This document shows positions 8,587 through 16,337 of a DNA stretch of 64,000 bases, piece by piece; within the stretch, counting starts at the first letter, position 1; the number at the start of each line of letters is the position of its first letter. This stretch comes from Acidovorax sp. NB1 (GTDB taxonomy: Bacteria > Pseudomonadota > Gammaproteobacteria > Burkholderiales > Burkholderiaceae_C), in the NCBI RefSeq assembly GCF_005405905.1, contig NZ_BJHU01000049.1, positions 1-64,000 of the forward strand, given 5' to 3'. The position numbers and the translations under genes were made by a program. The notes beneath the pieces were generated by a model, which ran no database searches, was not told where the DNA came from, and worked only from the letters and a program-made list of their open reading frames with translations.

Positions 8587-10667
8587 CGCATCCCTGGCGT
8601 AGCGCCTGGCCAGGGGTTCAGCACGTAGATGCCGGGATTGGCCTTTTCGTCGCCGTGGCTGGCGGCCAGCACCATGCCTTCGCTCACGCCAAACTTCATC
8701 TTGCGCGGCGCCAGGTTGGCGACCATCACGGTGTGTTTGCCGATCAGGTCGGCGGGCTGGTAGGCGCTGGCGATACCTGAGAAGACATTGCGCGTGCGGC
8801 CTTCGCCCACGTCCAGCGTCAGGCGCAGCAGTTTGGTGGAACCCTCCACCGGCTCGCAGTTCACGATCAGCGCAATGCGCAGGTCGATCTTGGTGAAGTC
8901 GTCGATGGTGATGGTGGGAGCGAGTTCCTCGCCGCCGGGCGCTGCTACGGTTTCTGTAGCTGCTTGGGCTTGTGCAGCGGGCGCAGGGGGCTCAAAAAGT
9001 GCCTCCAGTTGCTCGGGCGTTACGCGCTGCATCAGGTGCTGGTACGGCTGGATGGCCTGCACGTCACCCACCGCGTTCCACTGCTGCATGTTCACGCCCA
9101 CAAAGCCTTGCACCGCCTGGGCTAGGCCCGGCAGCACGGGGGCCAGGTAGCGGGTGAGGGTGGCAAAGGCGTTGACCAGCACAGAGCACACCTGGTGCAG
9201 GGCCTCGTTGTTGGCCGCGTCCTTGGCCAGGTCCCAGGGCTTGTTCTGGTCCACATAGGCGTTGACCTTGTCGGCCAACAGCATGATTTCGCGCGTGGCC
9301 TTGCTGTACTCGCGGGTTTCGTACATCTGCGCAATCGCGTCGCTGGCACCGCGCACCTCGGCCAGCAGGGCGGCGCCCGTGGTGCCGAAGTTGGGGGTCA
9401 GCTTGCCGTCAAAACGCTTTGTCAAGAAGCCCGCCGCACGGCTGGCAATGTTCACGTACTTGCCGATCAGATCGCTGTTCACCCGCAGCATGAAGTCTTC
9501 GGCATTGAAGTCGATGTCTTCGTTGCGTGCCGACAGCTTGGCCGCCAGGTAGTAGCGCAGCCATTCGGCGTTCATGTTCAGGCTCAGGTACTTGAGCGGG
9601 TCCAGGCCGGTGCCCCGGCTCTTGCTCATCTTCTCGCCGTTGTTCACCGTGAGGAAGCCGTGCACGAACACGTTGTTCGGCGTCTTGCGGCCGCTGAAGT
9701 GCAGCATGGCGGGCCAGAACAGGGTGTGGAAGGTGACGATGTCCTTGCCGATGAAGTGGTACTGCTCCATGGCCGGGTCGGCCATGTAGGCGTCGTAGCT
9801 CTCGCCGCGTTTTTCCAGCAGGTTCTTCAGCGATGCCAGGTAGCCCACGGGCGCATCGAGCCACACGTAGAAGTATTTGCCCGGCGCGTCCGGGATCTCT
9901 ATGCCGAAGTAGGGCGCATCGCGGCTGATGTCCCAGTCACCCAGGCCTTCGCTGGTGGTGCCGTCGGGGTTGGTGCGGACGGTGAACCACTCCTTGATCT
10001 TGTTAGCCACCTCGGGCTGCAGCTTGCCGTCTTGCGTCCAGTTTTCCAGAAACTCCACGCAGCGCGGGTCCGACAACTTGAAGAAGAAATGCTCGGAGTG
10101 CTTGAGTTCGGGCTTGGCGCCGGAGAGGGCCGAGAAGGGGTTGATCAGGTCGGTGGGCGCGTACACCGTGCCGCACACCTCGCAGTTGTCGCCGTACTGG
10201 TCCTTGGCGTGGCACTTGGGGCATTCGCCCTTGATGTAGCGGTCGGGCAGGAACATGTTCTTCTCGGGGTCAAAGAACTGTTCGATGGTGCGCACTTCGA
10301 TCAGGCTGCCGTCGGCACGGTCGCGCAGGTCGCGGTAAATCTGGCGGGCCAGGTCGTGGTTTTCGGGTGCGTCGGTGCTGTGCCAGTTGTCAAAGCTGAT
10401 ATGAAAGCCGTCCAGGTACTGCTTGCGGCCCGCCGCGATGTCGGCCACGAACTGCTGGGGCGTCTTGCCGGCCTTTTCGGCGGCAATCATGATGGGCGCG
10501 CCGTGGGTGTCGTCGGCACCCACAAAGTTGACCGCGTTGCCCTGCATGCGTTGGAACCGCACCCAGATGTCGGCCTGGATGTATTCCATGATGTGGCCGA
10601 TGTGGAAGTTGCCGTTGGCATACGGCAGGGCGGTGGTAACGAAGAGTTTGCGAGCGGATGACGTCAT
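8577..10667 (-). CDS. metG: methionyl-tRNA synthetase
   Basis: A 696-residue class I aminoacyl-tRNA synthetase that charges tRNA-Met. The HIGH motif is in [14 protein letters not shown], a zinc knuckle is formed by [17 protein letters not shown], and KMSKS is in [13 protein letters not shown]. After the anticodon-binding helices an Ala/Pro-rich linker (about 555-580) leads to a C-terminal OB-fold tRNA-binding domain ([20 protein letters not shown]), as in dimeric E. coli-type MetG. The linker DNA carries a copy of the dispersed repeat described below. Residues 1-10 ([10 protein letters not shown]) precede the Rossmann fold, and the start is clear. Confidence 0.97.
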   Translation of the reverse strand: MTSSARKLFVTTALPYANGNFHIGHIMEYIQADIWVRFQRMQGNAVNFVGADDTHGAPIMIAAEKAGKTPQQFVADIAAGRKQYLDGFHISFDNWHSTDAPENHDLARQIYRDLRDRADGSLIEVRTIEQFFDPEKNMFLPDRYIKGECPKCHAKDQYGDNCEVCGTVYAPTDLINPFSALSGAKPELKHSEHFFFKLSDPRCVEFLENWTQDGKLQPEVANKIKEWFTVRTNPDGTTSEGLGDWDISRDAPYFGIEIPDAPGKYFYVWLDAPVGYLASLKNLLEKRGESYDAYMADPAMEQYHFIGKDIVTFHTLFWPAMLHFSGRKTPNNVFVHGFLTVNNGEKMSKSRGTGLDPLKYLSLNMNAEWLRYYLAAKLSARNEDIDFNAEDFMLRVNSDLIGKYVNIASRAAGFLTKRFDGKLTPNFGTTGAALLAEVRGASDAIAQMYETREYSKATREIMLLADKVNAYVDQNKPWDLAKDAANNEALHQVCSVLVNAFATLTRYLAPVLPGLAQAVQGFVGVNMQQWNAVGDVQAIQPYQHLMQRVTPEQLEALFEPPAPAAQAQAATETVAAPGGEELAPTITIDDFTKIDLRIALIVNCEPVEGSTKLLRLTLDVGEGRTRNVFSGIASAYQPADLIGKHTVMVANLAPRKMKFGVSEGMVLAASHGDEKANPGIYVLNPWPGATPGMRVR
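8955..8999 (+). repeat. dispersed repeat, copy H (inside metG linker)
   Basis: TGTAGCT (8955-8961), then a 27-nt core (8962-8988), then GGCTCAAAAAG. The core matches the family core GCTAGCGCTTGATGG... at about 16 of 27 positions. It encodes part of the Ala/Pro-rich linker of MetG on the other strand. It is the most degenerate of the copies listed. Confidence 0.45.
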
Positions 10668-10841
10668 GAAAAGCGGCTTTCTCAGGCGGAACCCGCGATT
10701 TTAGGCGGTCGGCAGCATCCCTGGCCATTGCGGGCCCTGCGCAGGCCTGCCCAGGTCGCGCAGATGCCAATCAGGGCGTGCGTGTTGGCCGCCGATGGCG
10801 CCACAATGCCCCGCATTCCAACAACCAACAGGAGACAACAC

Positions 10842-11984
10842 ATGGCCGGAACATGGGTAAAGCGGGCAGGGTGGGGCGTGGGGGGCGCCGTGGTGGCGGT
10901 GGCTGCCTATCTGGCGGCATGGCCCGTGCCCATACAGCCGGTGGCATGGACGGCGCCTGCGGCGCCCGGCTACCAGGGCGTGCACGCCCCCAACCAGCGC
11001 CTGGCCCAGCTGAACATCATCGACCTGAAAGGCGAGGTGGGCCCGGAGCACATCGCCTTGGGCAAGGACGGCAAGCTCTACACCACCGTGCTCAGCGGCA
11101 ACATCCTGCGCATGAACCCCGACGGCTCGGGCCAGGAGGTGTTTGCCAACACCGGCGGGCGGGTGCTGGGGTTTGACTTTGACGCAGCAGGCAATCTGAT
11201 TGCGGCCGATGCGGTCAAGGGCCTGCTGTCCATCGCGCCGGACGGCAAACTCACCGTGCTGGCCGACAAGGTGGGCAACGACCCCATCCGCTATGCCGAC
11301 GCGGTGGTGGTGGCCCAGAACGGCAAGATGTACCTGAGCGACGCCTCCACCCGTTTCGCGCCCAAGGATTGGGGCGGTACGTTTGAGGCCAGCGTGCTCG
11401 ACATCCTGGAACAGGCCAGCACGGGCCGCGTGATCGAATACGACCCCGCCACCCGCAGCACGCGTGTGGTGGCGCGCGGCATCAGCTTTGCCAACGGTGT
11501 GGCGCTGAGCCAGGACGAAAAGCACCTGTTCGTCAACGAAACCGGCAAATACCGGGTGTGGAAGATTGCGGTGGACGCGAATGACCTGGACATCGGCCAG
11601 CTCCATGGCCGCACCAGCAGCCAGCCTGGCCCCCAGGCCCGCGTACTGCTCGACAACCTGCCCGGCTACCCCGACAACCTGATGCGTGGGCAGGGCGGCA
11701 AGGTGTGGCTGGGTTTTGCCAAGCCGCGTGGGGCGGCCATCGACAACATGGCGGGCAAGCCTTGGCTGCGCAGCCTGACCCTGCGCCTGCCGCGTGCGCT
11801 GTGGCCCATTCCCCAGCCCTACGGCCATGTGATCGCATTCACCGACGACGGCAAGGTGGTGGCCGACCTGCAGGACCCGAGCGGTGCCTACCCTGAGACC
11901 ACGGCCATCACCGAGACCTCCGACCGGCTGTATGTGCAGAGCCTGCACGCGCATGGGCTGGGCTGGTTGCCCAACAAGCCTTAG
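10842..11984 (+). CDS. SMP-30/strictosidine synthase-like beta-propeller protein
   Basis: A 380-residue protein with an N-terminal hydrophobic anchor or signal (WGVGGAVVAVAAYLAAWPVP) and a six-bladed propeller of the SMP-30/gluconolactonase/strictosidine synthase type. Repeated blade motifs include IALGKDGKLYTTVLSGNI, GFDFDAAGNLIAADAVKGL and FANGVALSQDEKHLFVNET. Relatives are lactonases or periplasmic hydrolases; the substrate is unknown. The ATG at 10842 is preceded by AGGAGA 6 bp upstream and is chosen over an in-frame start 114 bp earlier. It is divergent from metG and converges on the patatin gene. Confidence 0.85.
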   Translation: MAGTWVKRAGWGVGGAVVAVAAYLAAWPVPIQPVAWTAPAAPGYQGVHAPNQRLAQLNIIDLKGEVGPEHIALGKDGKLYTTVLSGNILRMNPDGSGQEVFANTGGRVLGFDFDAAGNLIAADAVKGLLSIAPDGKLTVLADKVGNDPIRYADAVVVAQNGKMYLSDASTRFAPKDWGGTFEASVLDILEQASTGRVIEYDPATRSTRVVARGISFANGVALSQDEKHLFVNETGKYRVWKIAVDANDLDIGQLHGRTSSQPGPQARVLLDNLPGYPDNLMRGQGGKVWLGFAKPRGAAIDNMAGKPWLRSLTLRLPRALWPIPQPYGHVIAFTDDGKVVADLQDPSGAYPETTAITETSDRLYVQSLHAHGLGWLPNKP

Positions 11985-12003
11985 GGCTCAATCCTGGGGC
12001 GCC

Positions 12004-13275
12004 TCAGGCGGGTTCCCCGTGGTGTCTGGTCTGCACCTCGGCACCGGTATCCGTCCATCCAAAAAATCGGCACACTTCGGCCCGCATGGCAAGGGTGTCG
12101 GCCCGGCCCAGGGCCATCAGCTCCTGCGTGTAGCCGGACTCGAACAGCAGGTAGCTGGCCAGCGCCGCGCCGCGCACATCGGCCATGTTGGACGTGACCC
12201 CTAGGGCGCCCAGCATGGTGCGCACGGGGCCCGGCAGGTCGCCCACGTGGCGCGCAGCCACGGCGTCCAGGCGCTGTGAGGGTGCGATCACCAGCAGCTC
12301 GATGGGGCGCAGCGCGCTGTGCAGGCGTTTTTCTTCGGGGATGAGGGACAGGGTCTGGTTGATGCGCTGCACGCGCTCCACATCCACCGCCAGCGCGTCC
12401 AGAAAGATGTTGGACAGCGCATGCCCCGCGATCTGCGCCAGGGTGGGGTAGTTGGGTGTGGGGTTGGCGGCGGCATCGCCCTTGGGCTCGTGCATGCGGC
12501 CTGCGCCGATCACCAGGATGCGCTCGGCCCCCAGGTGGATGGCCGGGGCGATGGGCGCCGACTGGCGCATCGAGCCGTCGCCAAAGTATTCGATGTGGTC
12601 ATCCACCTCGATGCCCTTGGCCGGGAAGATGAACGGAATGGCCGAGGACGCGAGCAGGTGCTCGTGCGTGATGCGGTCGCTGGCGGCTTTGCGCTGCGAG
12701 CGCACCCAGGGCTTGACGGGCGTGGCTGCTTCAAAAAAGGTGACGTGCTCGCCCGAGCTGTAGCTCGACGCCGTCACGGCCAGCGCGGTCAGGTGCCCCT
12801 TGCGAATCAGCCGGGGCAGGCGCACCAGCGGCACCATCTTGACCAGCAGCTTCTCCAGCGGCGTGTTGTCCAGCAGCGAACGCGGCCGCATGCGCCGCCA
12901 GCGCGCCAGGGCCCAGCCCAGCGATACCAGCGTGAGCCAGCGCGCGCCGCTGCGCATCACGCTGAGCGAGTCGGCGCCATACACCTGGCTGGCGTGGAAC
13001 TGCCGCCACACGCGCGCAATGCGGCGCACGGCCCGGTCAAAGTGGTCGGCCCCGCAGGCCAGCGCGGCCGCGTTGATGGCCCCGGCCGAGGTGCCGGTGA
13101 TGATGGGAAACGGGTTGGGGCCGTCGCCTTCACCGCAGGCCAGGCGCAGATCGGCAATGGCTTCCAGCACGCCCACCTGGTAGGCGGCACGGGCACCGCC
13201 GCCGGTTAGCAGCAGGCCCGTGGCGGGTGTAGACGGCGCGGTGCCAGGGGCTGCGGAGGGGGTTGTGGGCGGCAT
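12004..13275 (-). CDS. patatin-like phospholipase
   Basis: A 423-residue serine acyl hydrolase of the patatin (RssA-like) family, acting on lipid esters with a Ser-Asp dyad. The oxyanion motif GGGARAAYQVGV is at about 25-36, the nucleophile elbow GTSAG gives S63, and the second catalytic residue is the Asp in YFGDGSMRQSAP. An in-frame GTG/ATG lies up to 72 bp upstream; the ATG at 13275 better fits the family start. No signal peptide is seen, so it is probably cytoplasmic or peripheral. The gene converges on the SMP-30-like gene with a 19-bp gap. Confidence 0.88.
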   Translation of the reverse strand: MPPTTPSAAPGTAPSTPATGLLLTGGGARAAYQVGVLEAIADLRLACGEGDGPNPFPIITGTSAGAINAAALACGADHFDRAVRRIARVWRQFHASQVYGADSLSVMRSGARWLTLVSLGWALARWRRMRPRSLLDNTPLEKLLVKMVPLVRLPRLIRKGHLTALAVTASSYSSGEHVTFFEAATPVKPWVRSQRKAASDRITHEHLLASSAIPFIFPAKGIEVDDHIEYFGDGSMRQSAPIAPAIHLGAERILVIGAGRMHEPKGDAAANPTPNYPTLAQIAGHALSNIFLDALAVDVERVQRINQTLSLIPEEKRLHSALRPIELLVIAPSQRLDAVAARHVGDLPGPVRTMLGALGVTSNMADVRGAALASYLLFESGYTQELMALGRADTLAMRAEVCRFFGWTDTGAEVQTRHHGEPA

Positions 13276-13386
13276 GGACGGTCGGACGGTGTGAGTCCCC
13301 CAGTGTGGAGGGGCGCCCCGGCGCGGTTCATGTGGGAAAACCCGCATGTGCGGGCCACCCCACAGGGGGTTGGGGCGGTCTTAACG

Positions 13387-13965
13387 CTACTTGAGCAGCA
13401 ACTGAGCCACCGCATCGCCCTGCAGCACCACGATGCCATGGTCGCGGGCGTAGATGCGGGCGTTGTCGCTGACCTGCCCAAGCGCCGCCACATACACGCC
13501 GGCGGAGGCATCGGCCGCGGCCATCGCGGCCTGCAGCTCGCGCAGGGGCTCCACGCCGTGGGTCGCGGCCTTCCAGCGTTTGGCGCTGACCAGCGTGGTC
13601 TTGCCGCCCATGGTCAGGCGCATGTCGGCGGCGTTGTTGCCGCCCGCGTTCAGGCGCTCCACGGTGTAGCCTGCGCGCTCCCAGGCCGTGGCCAGGGTGT
13701 CGGCAAAGCTGCGCCAGGGCATGCTGGCCACGGCGTCGAGCATTTCGGCCACCTTGGCGGGGTTGGGGGCGCGCAGTTGCTTCCAGGCGGCCATGCAGCC
13801 CACCACGAAGATGGGGAAACCCGCCAGCGCGCCCACCACAAAGTATTCCTTGGGCAAAAACGCTCCGGCCGCCAGCGTGATGAGGCCCACCACCACAAAG
13901 CTGATCCACCACGGCGAGCGCAGCAGCACGGCAAACAGGGAGTTTTCGGACATCTTGAATTTCAC
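13387..13965 (-). CDS. membrane-anchored Mrr-like restriction endonuclease domain protein
   Basis: A 192-residue protein with two N-terminal transmembrane helices (about 15-35 and 43-60) and a C-terminal PD-(D/E)xK domain of the Mrr/DUF2034 type. The core shows GNNAADMRLTMGG (metal Asp) and TTLVSAKRWKAA (in place of the usual QxK, here SAK), and ends with a strand-helix typical of Mrr_cat. The start is GTG at 13965 with AAGG upstream; an ATG four codons later is possible. Such membrane Mrr-like proteins are common but uncharacterised. Nuclease activity is inferred only. Confidence 0.75.
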   Translation of the reverse strand: MKFKMSENSLFAVLLRSPWWISFVVVGLITLAAGAFLPKEYFVVGALAGFPIFVVGCMAAWKQLRAPNPAKVAEMLDAVASMPWRSFADTLATAWERAGYTVERLNAGGNNAADMRLTMGGKTTLVSAKRWKAATHGVEPLRELQAAMAAADASAGVYVAALGQVSDNARIYARDHGIVVLQGDAVAQLLLK

Positions 13966-14074
13966 GGGAGGCCTTTTGGGGTGAGTGCGACGGTGCTATG
14001 CGGTGCGCATTGTCCTTCAGCGGCAGGGGGCGGGAGCTTGGGAATAGACTACCGGCCCCACAGGAGTTAATTGA

Positions 14075-15166
14075 ATGTCAGTCACCGAACAGGGCCTTTT
14101 GGCCGCACTTTCCAGCGTGCTGGACCCCCACACGGGCAAGGATTTTGTCAGCACCCGCGCCCTGCGCAACCTGCAGATCACCGGTGGCGACGTGGCTTTT
14201 GACGTGGAACTGGGCTACCCCGCCAAGAGCCTGGTGCCCGAGCTGCGCCGCAGCCTGGTGGCCGCCGCCAAGGGCGTGGCCGGGGTGGAAAACGTCTCGG
14301 TCAACATCACCACCAAGGTCATCGCCCACGCCGTGCAGCGCGGCGTGCAGCTCTTGCCCCAGGTCAAGAACATCATCGCCGTGGCCTCGGGCAAGGGTGG
14401 CGTGGGCAAGAGCACCACGGCCGCCAACCTGGCCCTGGCCCTGGCCGCCGAGGGCGCCAGCGTGGGCGTGCTGGACGCCGACATCTACGGTCCCAGCCAG
14501 CCCATGATGCTGGGCATCAACCGCCGCCCCGAAAGCGACGACGGCAAGACCATGGAGCCGCTGGAGAACTACGGTGTGCAGGTCATGTCCATCGGCTTTC
14601 TGGTGGACCAGGACGAAGCCATGATCTGGCGCGGCCCCATGGCCACCCAGGCGCTGGAGCAGCTGCTGCGCCAGACCAACTGGAAAGACCTGGATTACCT
14701 CATCATCGACATGCCCCCCGGCACCGGCGACATCCAGCTCACATTGAGCCAGCGCGTGCCCATGACCGGCGCCGTCATCGTGACGACCCCGCAGGACATC
14801 GCGCTGCTGGACGCAAAGAAGGGCATCAAGATGTTCGAGAAGGTGGGCGTGCCCATCCTCGGCATCGTCGAGAACATGGCTGCCCACGTGTGCAGCAACT
14901 GCGGCCATGTGGAGCACATTTTTGGCGCCGATGGCGGTAAGAAGATGGCCGCCGACTACGGCATGGACTACCTGGGTGCACTGCCGCTGAACATGAGCAT
15001 CCGCCTGCAGGCCGACAGCGGCAAGCCCACCGTGGTGGCCGACCCGGACGGTGAAGTCGCCGCTATCTACAAGAAGGTGGCGCGCGATGTGGCGGTGAAG
15101 ATCGCCCAGCAGGCCAAGGACTTCTCCAGCAAGTTCCCCACCATCTCGATCAGCAAGAACACCTGA
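14075..15166 (+). CDS. apbC: iron-sulfur cluster carrier ATPase ApbC/Mrp
   Basis: A 363-residue P-loop ATPase that carries and transfers [4Fe-4S] clusters to apo-proteins. An N-terminal MIP18/DUF59 domain (1-85) precedes the deviant Walker A GKGGVGKST (106-114), and the cluster-binding CxxC is C273-S-N-C276. The sequence ends KFPTISISKNT. Its position just before the Fe-S rich formate dehydrogenase genes is fitting but probably not specific. A LysR gene follows after 25 bp. Confidence 0.95.
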   Translation: MSVTEQGLLAALSSVLDPHTGKDFVSTRALRNLQITGGDVAFDVELGYPAKSLVPELRRSLVAAAKGVAGVENVSVNITTKVIAHAVQRGVQLLPQVKNIIAVASGKGGVGKSTTAANLALALAAEGASVGVLDADIYGPSQPMMLGINRRPESDDGKTMEPLENYGVQVMSIGFLVDQDEAMIWRGPMATQALEQLLRQTNWKDLDYLIIDMPPGTGDIQLTLSQRVPMTGAVIVTTPQDIALLDAKKGIKMFEKVGVPILGIVENMAAHVCSNCGHVEHIFGADGGKKMAADYGMDYLGALPLNMSIRLQADSGKPTVVADPDGEVAAIYKKVARDVAVKIAQQAKDFSSKFPTISISKNT

Positions 15167-15191
15167 TCTTCCTGAGCCGCCCCGCCGCGCC

Positions 15192-16148
15192 ATGAACCTG
15201 CTCGCGTCCCTGCGCTATCTGGTGGCGCTGCACGAGCACCGGCACTTTGGCCGGGCGGCGCAGGCCTGCCACATCACCCAGCCCGCGCTCTCCAACGCGC
15301 TGCGCGCGCTGGAAAAGGAGTTTGGCGTGGTGGTGGTGCGCCGGGGGCGTAGTTTTGAGGGCTTTACGCCCGAAGGTGAGCGCGTGCTGGCCTCGGCCCA
15401 GCGCATGTTGCACGAGCACCAGGTGCTGCAGCAGGACCTGAGCAGCGATGCCGCCCACCCGCGCGGCACGTTGCGGCTGGGCGCCGTGCCCACGGCCATG
15501 CCCATCCTCGCGCGGTTTGCGGCGCAGCTGCAGGCCCGGCACCCGGGCATCGTGCCGGTGGCACTGTCGATGAGTTCGCAGGCGCTGGAGGCAGGGCTAG
15601 AGAACATTTCGCTGGACCTGGCGCTGGGCTACACCGAACGCATGCCCGCACGCGGCGGTCCGCTGCGGGCCTGGCCGCAGTATGTGGAGCACTACTTTCT
15701 GCTGCGCCGCGCGCCGCGCCCGCCCAAAGGTGCACCGCGTGGACTGCAGATCGGCCCGCCCATGGCCTGGGCCGATGCAGCGGCGCTGCCGCTGTGCCTG
15801 CTCACCCCCGAGATGCACAACCGCAGCCTGGTCGATGGCGCCTTCCGCGCTGCAGGCGCCACGGTCATGCCCGCCATGGAAACCGATTCGGTGCTGACCC
15901 TGGCGCTGAGCGTGGTGGCAGGCCAGGTGTGCAGCGTGCTGCCCGGTGCGCTGGTCGATGCCGTGCGCGGTCACGACGGGCTGGAGGCGCTGCCGCTTAC
16001 CGCTCCGGTGCTTACCACGCCGATTGGATTCATGTCGCACCGGCAGGTGCAGCCCACGCGCGCGCTCGATGCCGCACTGGCGCTGGCGCAGGACGCGGAC
16101 TGGCTGCAGCATGCCGCAGCGCACAGTGGGCTGTTGATCGCCGATTGA
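15192..16148 (+). CDS. LysR-type regulator upstream of formate dehydrogenase genes
   Basis: A 318-residue LysR regulator with an N-terminal winged HTH (LHEHRHFGRAAQACHITQPALSNALRALE) of OxyR/CynR-like type and a periplasmic-binding-like effector domain (from about 90). It is encoded just ahead of fdsGB-fdsA on the same strand. In Cupriavidus the fds operon is controlled by the LysR protein FdsR, so a formate-responsive role is likely, though this rests on location. The redox Cys pattern of OxyR is not evident. Confidence 0.85.
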   Translation: MNLLASLRYLVALHEHRHFGRAAQACHITQPALSNALRALEKEFGVVVVRRGRSFEGFTPEGERVLASAQRMLHEHQVLQQDLSSDAAHPRGTLRLGAVPTAMPILARFAAQLQARHPGIVPVALSMSSQALEAGLENISLDLALGYTERMPARGGPLRAWPQYVEHYFLLRRAPRPPKGAPRGLQIGPPMAWADAAALPLCLLTPEMHNRSLVDGAFRAAGATVMPAMETDSVLTLALSVVAGQVCSVLPGALVDAVRGHDGLEALPLTAPVLTTPIGFMSHRQVQPTRALDAALALAQDADWLQHAAAHSGLLIAD

Positions 16149-16154
16149 GCGCTG

Positions 16155-16171
16155 ACCGCAAGGATTGCGGT
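16155..16171. repeat. inverted repeat in the lysR-fdsGB gap
   Basis: ACCGCAA and TTGCGGT form a perfect 7-bp inverted repeat with a 3-nt loop, 6 bp after the lysR stop. No T-run follows. It may end the lysR transcript or serve as an operator for the downstream fds genes. The rest of the 189-bp gap shows no clear promoter. Confidence 0.35.
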
Positions 16172-16337
16172 GGTTGATTCATGAGCCGTTGTTAACCCGG
16201 CCGTTTCATTTGTTTTTGTGATCGACCCATGTGCATCGGCAATTTGACGCCGCCTGCACCCCTGGCCGACACTGCGGCGGCGCGCCTGGCCTATGCAGGC
16301 GCCTTCATACAAAACAACGCTCCCACGCCCCCGGTCC

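Noticed and set aside
15192..16148. Calling the LysR gene oxyR
   Set aside because: The similarity is limited to the HTH region, and the OxyR redox Cys pair is not evident; its location argues for a formate operon regulator.
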